From an uncultured Oscillospiraceae bacterium (GTDB taxonomy: Bacteria; Bacillota; Clostridia; Oscillospirales; Oscillospiraceae): a DNA stretch of 11,657 nt. The stretch is from positions 1 to 11,657 of the forward strand of contig CAUBIP010000055.1 in NCBI GenBank assembly GCA_958436045.1, in the 5' to 3' direction. Position 1 is the first letter of the stretch. The number at the start of each line of letters is the position of its first letter. The notes beneath the pieces were generated by a model, which saw nothing but the letters and a program-made list of their open reading frames with translations, searched no databases and was not told where the DNA came from. Both the position numbers and the translations under genes were made by a program. Below are positions 5,120 to 11,657 of the stretch, in pieces.

Positions 5120-7471
5120 ATGGCAGGCAAAAAAACCGGAAAACGAAAATGGAATATCCGACCGGGGAAGGAAGACCCGGCTTCTAACAGGCTCTTCCTG
5201 CGCCGCACATTTTGCATTATGGCAGTGTGTGGCATTCTTCTGTTTATCCCCCTGATTATCACGCTGTTTCACATGATGATCACGAAGCATGATGTCTATG
5301 AGAGCCAGGCCATCGAGAACCAGACCCGCAGCACGACGATCAGCGCCGACCGGGGGACGATCTACGACCGAAATATGAATGTGTTGGCCTCCTCCTCCAC
5401 GGTGGAAAATGTTTTCCTGGACCCGCTGGAGTTGAGTCAGGACAAGGTGGATCTCAACCAGCTGGCCCAGGATCTGGGGAAGATGCTGAATCTTGAAAAG
5501 GCCTATATTATTGAGCAGGCCTCCGATACGAAGATGCGCTACAAGGTCATCAAGCGGAAGATCTCTGAGGACCTGGCCGATGAGGTCCGGGCCTATGTGA
5601 GTGACAATAAGCTCCGGGGCGTGTACTTGGAGGCGGACTCCAAACGTACTTATCCGAATGCCTCGCTGGCGGCACAGGTCTTGGGCTTTACCAATGCAGA
5701 AAACGTCGGCTCCGAGGGCCTGGAAGCCTACTACGACGATACCCTCGAGGGCAATGCCGGGGCTGTCGTCACGACAAAGGGCAACCACGAGACGGAAATG
5801 CTCTACTCCTACGAAAAATACTACGAGGCGTCCGACGGCAGCAGCCTGGTTACGACGATCGACTCGACGGTGCAGTATTATCTTGAGAAGAACATGGAGG
5901 CCGCCATTACGAAGTACGATGTGCAGAACGGCGCGTTCGGTATCGTGATGGACGTCAACTCCGGCCAGATTCTGGCCATGGCGACGATGGGGACATATGA
6001 CCCCAATAACTACCTGGAGATCTACGATACCTCCACCCAGGAAAAGCTGCAGGAGCTCTACGACGAGGCCCAAAAGGAAAAAGAGGGCAGCACCGCCCGG
6101 GAGACTCTGCTGGATGAATACGACAGCGAGGTCGTCAAGGCGCGGCTGCTCCAATGGCGCAACCGCTGCGTTTCTGACGGCTATGAGCCGGGCTCTACAT
6201 TCAAATGCGTGACCCTGGCGGCGGCACTGGAGGAGGGGGCTGTGACTCTGAACGACAGCTTCTACTGCGGCGGCCAGGCCAAGATCGCAGGCCGTGACGA
6301 TGTTCTCCACTGCTGGAAGAGCTCCGGCCATGGCGCGGAGGATACGGCCCAGGCGCTGCAAAACTCCTGCAACATTGCCTTTGCCGAGATCGGCATCAAG
6401 CTAGGCGGCGAGGCGCTTTACAATTATGTCGAGGCCTTTGGCCTGCTGGAAAAGACGGGCATTGACCTGCCCGGCGAGGCGTCCGGCTACTTCTTCAGTA
6501 AGGACGCTCTGGCGGACCCGAACAGCAACGCGTCGCTGACGTCAGCGGCCTTTGGCCAGACCTTTAAGATCACGCCCGTGCAGCTGGTGCGGGCGATCGC
6601 CGCGGTCGTCAACGGTGGCTATGTGCTTGAGCCGTATATCGTCAGCGAAGTGCTCGACGGCGACGGCAATGTCGTCCAGCGCAATGAGCGCAAGGTGCTG
6701 CGTCAGGCAATCAGCGCCGAAACGTCCAAAACAATGCGGGAGCTGATGGAGAGCGTCGTGACAGAGGGTACGGCGGGCAACGCGCAGGTGGCGGGCTACG
6801 CCATCGGCGGCAAGACCGGCACATCGGAAAAGATCGACGTTTTTGATGAAAACGGCAACCGGGTCGACGATAAGATCGTCTCCTTCGTTGGGGTCGCGCC
6901 CATCAATGACCCGCAGTATGTCGTCCTTGTTGCGCTGGATACGCCGTCCAACAGCTCGGGGTACTATGTCTCCGGCGGCGTTATGGCAGCCCCCACGGTG
7001 CGCGATGTGATGGCGGATATTTTGCCGTACCTCGGCGTCGGCGTGGAATATACGGATGAAAACGCTGCCAGTGTCAATATGACGATGCCTTCTGTCACGG
7101 ATATGACGGAGGAGGAAGCGGCAGCGGAACTGAAGGACAACAACCTGACTTATATCGTCGTCGGCGACGGCTCGCGGGTCACGGATCAGATCCCAGCGGC
7201 GGGCGGCCAGGTGCCGGGCGGCGCCCAGGTCATTCTCTATATGGGCGAGGAAAAGCCGACGGATCTGGTAACAGTCCCCAATTTTATCGGCATGAGCGTT
7301 GCCCAGGCCAACCAGGCGATTGCCGGGACGGGCCTGTATCTGCAGTCCAAGGGCGCGAACACCGGCAGCGGAACGGTTACCGTCACGAGCCAGGATATCG
7401 AGGCTGGGGCGCAGGTCGAGCGCGGCACGCTGGTCACCGTCGAGTTTACGGATTCCAGCGCCCAGGATTAA
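5120..7471 (+). CDS. Class B penicillin-binding protein with two PASTA domains (PBP2x/SpoVD family)
   Basis: The 783-residue protein has a basic cytoplasmic tail and one membrane helix (about 29-51). The dimerisation domain includes RGTIYDR (78-84). The transpeptidase domain has its three motifs: STFK with nucleophile Ser359, SCN (416-418) and KTGT (565-568). Two PASTA domains follow (about 655-713 and 716-778). It cross-links peptidoglycan stems outside the membrane, in division together with FtsW, and would be a beta-lactam target. B. subtilis SpoVD has one PASTA domain, whereas PBP2x of streptococci and B. subtilis PBP2B have two. In this locus a vegetative division role is likelier than a spore-only role, but some clostridia have both types. 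A charged insert of roughly 40 residues precedes STFK. The ATG has only a weak GGGGA site, and the ATG at 5107 is out of frame. Confidence 0.93.
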   Translation: MAGKKTGKRKWNIRPGKEDPASNRLFLRRTFCIMAVCGILLFIPLIITLFHMMITKHDVYESQAIENQTRSTTISADRGTIYDRNMNVLASSSTVENVFLDPLELSQDKVDLNQLAQDLGKMLNLEKAYIIEQASDTKMRYKVIKRKISEDLADEVRAYVSDNKLRGVYLEADSKRTYPNASLAAQVLGFTNAENVGSEGLEAYYDDTLEGNAGAVVTTKGNHETEMLYSYEKYYEASDGSSLVTTIDSTVQYYLEKNMEAAITKYDVQNGAFGIVMDVNSGQILAMATMGTYDPNNYLEIYDTSTQEKLQELYDEAQKEKEGSTARETLLDEYDSEVVKARLLQWRNRCVSDGYEPGSTFKCVTLAAALEEGAVTLNDSFYCGGQAKIAGRDDVLHCWKSSGHGAEDTAQALQNSCNIAFAEIGIKLGGEALYNYVEAFGLLEKTGIDLPGEASGYFFSKDALADPNSNASLTSAAFGQTFKITPVQLVRAIAAVVNGGYVLEPYIVSEVLDGDGNVVQRNERKVLRQAISAETSKTMRELMESVVTEGTAGNAQVAGYAIGGKTGTSEKIDVFDENGNRVDDKIVSFVGVAPINDPQYVVLVALDTPSNSSGYYVSGGVMAAPTVRDVMADILPYLGVGVEYTDENAASVNMTMPSVTDMTEEEAAAELKDNNLTYIVVGDGSRVTDQIPAAGGQVPGGAQVILYMGEEKPTDLVTVPNFIGMSVAQANQAIAGTGLYLQSKGANTGSGTVTVTSQDIEAGAQVERGTLVTVEFTDSSAQD

Positions 7472-7486
7472 CGGGAGGATTTACGA

Positions 7487-8935
7487 ATGAAATTAGAAAA
7501 GCTGCTCCGGAACGTACCCGTGACCACCTGCACGGCGGCGCGGGAGCTGGAGATCACCGGCGTGTGCTACGATTCGCGGCAGGTGCGGCCGGGCGACCTC
7601 TTTGTCGCTGTGCCCGGCTTTGCCGCCGATGGGCACCGGTTTATCCCCATGGCGCTGGAAAATGGCGCGGCTGCCGTGCTGTGCGAGAAGGCCCCGGCAG
7701 AAGGCGCCTATATCCAGACACCGTCGACGCGGACGGCGCTGGCGCAGGTCTCTGCCAACTGGTTTGGCGATCCGGCCAGCGGCATGAAGCTCATCGGCGT
7801 CACCGGGACAAACGGCAAGACGACGGTGACAACGGTCCTGAAAGAGGTCTTGGAGCGGACGCTCGGCGCAAAGGTCGGCCTGATCGGGACGATCCACAAC
7901 GAGATCGGCGACCAGATCATCCCCACCGAGCGGACGACGCCGGAGAGCTTTGAGCTGCAGCAGCTGCTGCGCCGGATGGCCGACGCCGGGTGCCAGTATG
8001 TCATCATGGAGGTCTCCTCCCATGCCATTGCACTGGACCGGGTCGCGGGACTGCATTTTGCCGTTGGTGCGTTCACGAATCTGACGGAGGACCATCTGGA
8101 TTTCCACAAAACAATGGATGATTACGCCGAGACGAAGGCCCGGCTGTTTGAACGCTGCGACGCAGCGGTCATCAATGCCGATGACCCCTACGCGCCGCGG
8201 ATGCAGGCCCACGCGGCCTGCCCGGTCTGCACGACGGCGGTACACAGCCCGGCGACGCTACAGGCGCAGAATGTCAGTCTGCACGCTGACCATGTCGCGT
8301 TTGACGCGGTCCTGGGCGGGCAGCGGGCGGCGGTGACGCTGCCTATCCCCGGCGGCTTTACCGTCTACAATACGATGACGGTCATTGCCATTGCCCTGCA
8401 GCTGGGGCTGCCGCTGGAGAAAATCACGGCGGCACTGCGGCAGGTGCATTTGGTCAAGGGGCGGGTCGAGGTCGTCCCGACGCCTGGGACGGATTACACT
8501 GTTCTTATCGACTATGCCCATACGCCGGACGCGCTGGAAAACGTTCTGCGTTCCGTGCAGGGCTATTGCAAGGGCCGGGTCATCGCTGTCTTTGGCTGCG
8601 GCGGGGACCGTGATCCCATCAAGCGGCCCATTATGGGCAGGATCGGCGTAGAAAACGCGGACCTTGCCGTGATCACGTCGGACAATCCCAGGACGGAAGA
8701 CCCGGAGGCCATCATCGCCGATATTCTCCGGGGCGTCGAGGGAACGCAGACACCGTATGTCGTTATCCCGGACCGGCGGGCAGCCATCCGCTGGGCCATG
8801 GATCATGCACAGAAGGATGATATCATCGTCCTGGCCGGGAAAGGCCACGAGACGTATCAAATCATCGGGACAGAGCACCGCCATTTGGATGAGCGGGAGG
8901 AAGTCGCGGCGCATCTGGCGCAGAGGGAGGCTTGA
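7487..8935 (+). CDS. murE: UDP-MurNAc-L-Ala-D-Glu:meso-diaminopimelate ligase MurE
   Basis: This 482-residue Mur ligase adds the third amino acid to the cytoplasmic peptidoglycan precursor, using ATP. The ATP loop is GVTGTNGKTT (104-113, Lys111). TTPESFELQ and EVSSHAIALDRV mark the central domain, and ETKARLF contains the lysine that is carbamylated in Mur ligases. DNPR (399-402, in DNPRTEDP) is the signature of enzymes that take meso-diaminopimelate; lysine-adding MurE enzymes differ here. The cell wall is therefore expected to be of the DAP type. The start has GGGAGGA (7474-7480) seven bases upstream, 15 bases after the PBP stop codon. The stop lies 5 bases before the murF start, so the two ligases are probably made together. 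Confidence 0.97.
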   Translation: MKLEKLLRNVPVTTCTAARELEITGVCYDSRQVRPGDLFVAVPGFAADGHRFIPMALENGAAAVLCEKAPAEGAYIQTPSTRTALAQVSANWFGDPASGMKLIGVTGTNGKTTVTTVLKEVLERTLGAKVGLIGTIHNEIGDQIIPTERTTPESFELQQLLRRMADAGCQYVIMEVSSHAIALDRVAGLHFAVGAFTNLTEDHLDFHKTMDDYAETKARLFERCDAAVINADDPYAPRMQAHAACPVCTTAVHSPATLQAQNVSLHADHVAFDAVLGGQRAAVTLPIPGGFTVYNTMTVIAIALQLGLPLEKITAALRQVHLVKGRVEVVPTPGTDYTVLIDYAHTPDALENVLRSVQGYCKGRVIAVFGCGGDRDPIKRPIMGRIGVENADLAVITSDNPRTEDPEAIIADILRGVEGTQTPYVVIPDRRAAIRWAMDHAQKDDIIVLAGKGHETYQIIGTEHRHLDEREEVAAHLAQREA

Positions 8936-8940
8936 GACGG

Positions 8941-10314
8941 ATGGCAAAATTTACGTTGCAGCAGGTGGCCGACGCGTGCGGCGGCCAGGTCGCGCCGGAG
9001 TTTGCTGCGGTCGCAGTGAACGGCGTCTGCTCCGATAGCCGGAAGCTCCGCCAGGGGCAGCTATTCATCGCCCTGAAGGGCGCGCGGTTTGACGGGCATG
9101 ATTACATCCCCGAGGCCATCAAAGCCGGGGCAGCGGGTGCAATCTCGGCGCGGGAAATGCCGGGTCTGCCGGTCGTTGTTGTGCCGGATACGCTGCGGGC
9201 TTTGGGTGACCTGGCAAGGTTCTACCGGCAGTCACTGGAGATCAAGGTGATCGGCATCACCGGCAGCGTCGGCAAGACGACGACGAAGGAGATGATCGCC
9301 GGGATCCTGGAGACCGCCTTCCGCACTGCCCGGACCGAGGGCAATTACAATAACAACATCGGCCTGCCCCAGACGGTCCTGGAGATACCGGAGGATTACC
9401 AAGCGGCCGTCCTGGAACTGGGGATGAACCATTTTAATGAGATGTCCTACCTTACGTCCATCGCCCAGCCGGATATTGCCGTTATCACAAACATTGGCAC
9501 GATGCACATTGAGCACCTGGGCAGCCGGGAGGGGATCCTGCAGGCAAAGCTGGAGATTCTAGAGGGTCTGCGGCCCGACGGCCGTACGGTCTTCAACGGC
9601 GACGAGCCGCTTTTGTGGAACCTCAAGGAGTACAACCGGGTGACGCCGCTGTACTTCGGCATTGAAAACGACGCCTGCGATGTTCTGGCCAAGGATGTGG
9701 AGACCGTCGACGGCGGGATGAACTTCCGGGTCCACGCTTTTGGCGATGAGATGGAGGTCTTTATCCCCGCGCCGGGGATGCATATGGTCTACAATGCCCT
9801 GGCGGCCATCAGCGTTGGCTATCTGATGGGGGTAAAACCGGCGAAGATGCAGCAGGCGCTGGCCATGTTCCGCAACGCCGGGATGCGGCAGGAGATCATA
9901 AAGCGGGACGGCTATACCGTTATCGCCGATTGCTATAACGCGGGGCCGGAGTCCATGGAAGCGGCGCTGCAGGTCCTGGCCGACACGCCGACCCAAGGGC
10001 GGCGCATTGCCGTGCTGGGGGATATGCTGGAGCTGGGCGTCTGCTCCCCGGCAGAGCACTATCGGATCGGCCGCCTGGCCGCCCAGACGGCGAACGCGCT
10101 GTTTACCTACGGGAAAATGGCCGGCCGCTATATCAGCGGTGCGGTCACCGGCGGCATGAATCAGAAGCGGGTCACAACGTATAAGACCCATGAGGAGCTG
10201 GCAGACGCCTTGAAGCGATTCGCCAAGCCCGGCGATGTGCTGCTGTTCAAGGGCAGCCGCGGGATGCGGATGGAACAGGCGCTGGAGATGTTTTTTCAGC
10301 AGGAAAAGAAGTAA
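8941..10314 (+). CDS. murF: UDP-MurNAc-tripeptide:D-Ala-D-Ala ligase MurF
   Basis: The 457-residue protein has the three-domain Mur ligase layout. The N-terminal substrate domain has DSRKLRQGQLFIALKG, the ATP loop is GITGSVGKTTTKEM (from residue 105, Lys112), and EGNYNNNIGLP and LELGMNHFNEM are typical of MurF. The C-terminal domain includes DCYNAGPESMEAAL. It joins D-Ala-D-Ala to the UDP-MurNAc-tripeptide, giving the pentapeptide used by MraY. I chose the ATG at 8941 because AGAGGGAGG (8922-8930) lies ten bases upstream. A TTG at 8932 is in frame but only one base from that site, and it overlaps the murE stop. Confidence 0.97.
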   Translation: MAKFTLQQVADACGGQVAPEFAAVAVNGVCSDSRKLRQGQLFIALKGARFDGHDYIPEAIKAGAAGAISAREMPGLPVVVVPDTLRALGDLARFYRQSLEIKVIGITGSVGKTTTKEMIAGILETAFRTARTEGNYNNNIGLPQTVLEIPEDYQAAVLELGMNHFNEMSYLTSIAQPDIAVITNIGTMHIEHLGSREGILQAKLEILEGLRPDGRTVFNGDEPLLWNLKEYNRVTPLYFGIENDACDVLAKDVETVDGGMNFRVHAFGDEMEVFIPAPGMHMVYNALAAISVGYLMGVKPAKMQQALAMFRNAGMRQEIIKRDGYTVIADCYNAGPESMEAALQVLADTPTQGRRIAVLGDMLELGVCSPAEHYRIGRLAAQTANALFTYGKMAGRYISGAVTGGMNQKRVTTYKTHEELADALKRFAKPGDVLLFKGSRGMRMEQALEMFFQQEKK

Positions 10315-10377
10315 GACGAAACGCCTGCACGGCGTATGCCGACAAGCGTGGGATCAGAGAGTACAGGAGGAGAGCGC

Positions 10378-11355
10378 ATGGTACGGATCATTGTAACGAT
10401 TCTCTGCGCGTTTATCGTAGGGCTTATTTTGGGGAAGGTCTATATCCCTATGCTGCACGCCCTGAAAGCGGGCCAGTCGATCCGGGAGATCGGGCCGAAG
10501 TGGCACAGCAGCAAAAACGGCACGCCGACCATCGGCGGGATCATTTTCATCACGGCGATGCTGGTATGTGTTTTTGCAGGCATCGGCAACCAGGAGGGAG
10601 ATTATACGCACCTGCTGGTGCTGGCCTTTGCACTGGTATTTGGCGCCATCGGCTTTATTGACGACTTTTTCAAGGTCAAGTACAAGCGTAACCTGGGCCT
10701 GACGGCACTGCAAAAGCTGGCGCTGCAGCTGGTGGCCTCGGCGGTGTATCTGTTCGTCCTGGCAAAAATGGGCAACCTGACGTGGGACCTTTACCTGCCC
10801 TTTGCCAATACGACGGTCTATATCGCGCCGGAGGTCTATATCCTCTTTGCAGTGTTTGTCATCGTCGGCTGCGTGAACGCGGTCAATCTGACCGACGGCA
10901 TCGACGGCCTGGCGACGGGCGTGACGATGCCGGTCATGCTGTTCTTCCTCATCGTCAGTGTGGCGGCGGGGCGGATGTCGCTGGCATTATTTCCCGCTTG
11001 CCTTTTGGGCGGCTTGGGTGCATTCTTATGCTATAACTTCCATCCGGCGAAGGTCTTTATGGGCGATACTGGCTCCCTTTTCCTGGGGGCGGCGGTCTGT
11101 GGGATGGCGTTCGCTCTGGATATGCCGCTGGTGCTGATCCTGGTGGGCCTTATCTATATCATCGAGACCGTCTCTGTCATGATGCAGGTGACCTATTTCA
11201 AGCTGACCCATGGGAAGCGGATATTTAAGATGACACCGATCCACCATCATTTTGAGATGTGCGGCTGGAGTGAGGTCAAGATCTTCACGGTGTTTGTCAC
11301 GGTCACGGTGCTGATGTGCGCCCTGGCCTGGTGGGGTGTCTCCGGGCGGTTTTGA
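10378..11355 (+). CDS. mraY: Phospho-N-acetylmuramoyl-pentapeptide transferase MraY
   Basis: At 325 residues this is the usual length (B. subtilis 324). It is a polytopic membrane enzyme with about ten hydrophobic helices. It transfers phospho-MurNAc-pentapeptide to undecaprenyl phosphate, making lipid I on the inner face of the membrane. Visible motifs are TPTIGG, Asp95-Asp96 in IDDFFK, NLTDGIDGLATG (Asn170, Asp173, Asp176), MGDTGSL (Asp230) and PIHHHFE (His289-291); together these form the Mg and nucleotide site. The ATG at 10378 has AGGAGG seven bases upstream. An in-frame ATG at 10336 would add 14 hydrophilic residues and lacks such a site. A small ACGCC/GGCGT hairpin (10321-10335) lies in the 63-base gap after murF. 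Confidence 0.97.
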   Translation: MVRIIVTILCAFIVGLILGKVYIPMLHALKAGQSIREIGPKWHSSKNGTPTIGGIIFITAMLVCVFAGIGNQEGDYTHLLVLAFALVFGAIGFIDDFFKVKYKRNLGLTALQKLALQLVASAVYLFVLAKMGNLTWDLYLPFANTTVYIAPEVYILFAVFVIVGCVNAVNLTDGIDGLATGVTMPVMLFFLIVSVAAGRMSLALFPACLLGGLGAFLCYNFHPAKVFMGDTGSLFLGAAVCGMAFALDMPLVLILVGLIYIIETVSVMMQVTYFKLTHGKRIFKMTPIHHHFEMCGWSEVKIFTVFVTVTVLMCALAWWGVSGRF

Positions 11356-11384
11356 TCGTTTGACGGCAGAAAGGAGTATTGCCA

Positions 11385-11657
11385 TTGAAGCGCGGTAAAC
11401 CGGCGATTTCGGTCGTAAAAAGTGAACCTGCGGTGCAGAGCGCGCCGCGGGAGAAAATTGAGGTGGATGAGCGCGGCCTGGCAGATACTCCCTTTCTGAT
11501 CTTAACGGTACTGCTGGTGGCCATCGGCGTGATCGTGCTGTTTTCCGCCAGCTATGCAAGAGCGTATGTCGATAAGGGCAACGCGGCGTATTATTTCGTC
11601 CGCCAGGCGGGCTTTGCTGTCTCCGGGATTATAATCATGCTGGTCGTCAGCCGGATC
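11385..11657 (+). CDS. ftsW: FtsW, septal peptidoglycan glycosyltransferase (SEDS family), N-terminal part
   Basis: Ninety-one codons are open up to the right edge. The reading starts at TTG (11385), eight bases after AAAGGAG (11370-11376). Another in-frame TTG at 11379 is too close to that site. Residues 1-33 are a polar cytoplasmic tail. The first membrane helix (about 36-56) ends in LFSASYARAY, the conserved SEDS 'SAS' segment, then AAYYFVRQ and a second helix. FtsW polymerises lipid II glycan strands at the septum together with the class B PBP. The cousins RodA and SpoVE share this N-terminus, so the name rests on the place in the dcw cluster. Catalytic residues lie outside the window. 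Confidence 0.88.
   Translation, partial: MKRGKPAISVVKSEPAVQSAPREKIEVDERGLADTPFLILTVLLVAIGVIVLFSASYARAYVDKGNAAYYFVRQAGFAVSGIIIMLVVSRI

Noticed and set aside
4706..6361. A 551-codon open frame on the minus strand opposite ftsL and the PBP gene
   Set aside because: It lies antisense to two clear genes and has no recognisable domain. GC-rich codon use on the sense strand keeps the opposite frame free of stops.
10336..10377. Upstream start for MraY adding 14 residues
   Set aside because: The extra residues are hydrophilic and unlike the family. The AGGAGG at 10365-10370 is placed for the ATG at 10378.

Overview
The window is a chromosomal stretch from a low-oxygen, Gram-positive bacterium of the Clostridia, most likely an Oscillospirales/Ruminococcaceae-type gut organism (inference; I would not name a genus). 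The evidence is a 2[4Fe-4S] clostridial-type ferredoxin, a ClpC-type unfoldase, strong GGAGG ribosome binding sites, a division class B PBP with two PASTA domains, a MurE with the meso-diaminopimelate signature DNPR, and GC-rich genes separated by AT-rich control regions.

Layout. Positions 1-372 are on the minus strand: the first 33 codons of a probable tRNA1(Val) adenine-N6 methyltransferase-like gene, a long stem-loop terminator, and a 56-residue ferredoxin with its own promoter (415-442). Everything from 548 onward is on the plus strand. A stand-alone clpC-like ATPase (548-2872) is followed by a 206-base AT-rich control region holding a good sigma-A type promoter (2980-3008) and an array of 10-base-spaced AAAGTGG-like repeats (3015-3072), the expected MraZ operator.

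From 3079 to the right edge runs a division and cell wall (dcw) cluster: mraZ, rsmH, ftsL, a PASTA class B PBP, murE, murF, mraY and the start of ftsW. The genes are tightly packed. mraZ and rsmH overlap by one base, and murE and murF are 5 bases apart. The main exception is a 123-base spacer between ftsL and the PBP gene that carries two GC-rich hairpins. No murD lies between mraY and ftsW, where B. subtilis has it.

How the genes work together. MurE and MurF build the UDP-MurNAc-pentapeptide in the cytoplasm, and MraY moves it onto undecaprenyl phosphate to give lipid I. FtsW (glycan polymerase) and the class B PBP (transpeptidase) form the septal synthase, which FtsL helps to recruit and activate. 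MraZ represses the cluster, and RsmH methylates 16S rRNA. I see no mobile element, CRISPR array, tRNA or rRNA. I also found no clear undescribed system: the cluster is conventional. The points most worth a second look are the operator array with its phase slip and leader mini-ORFs, the structured ftsL-PBP spacer, and the orphan clpC.
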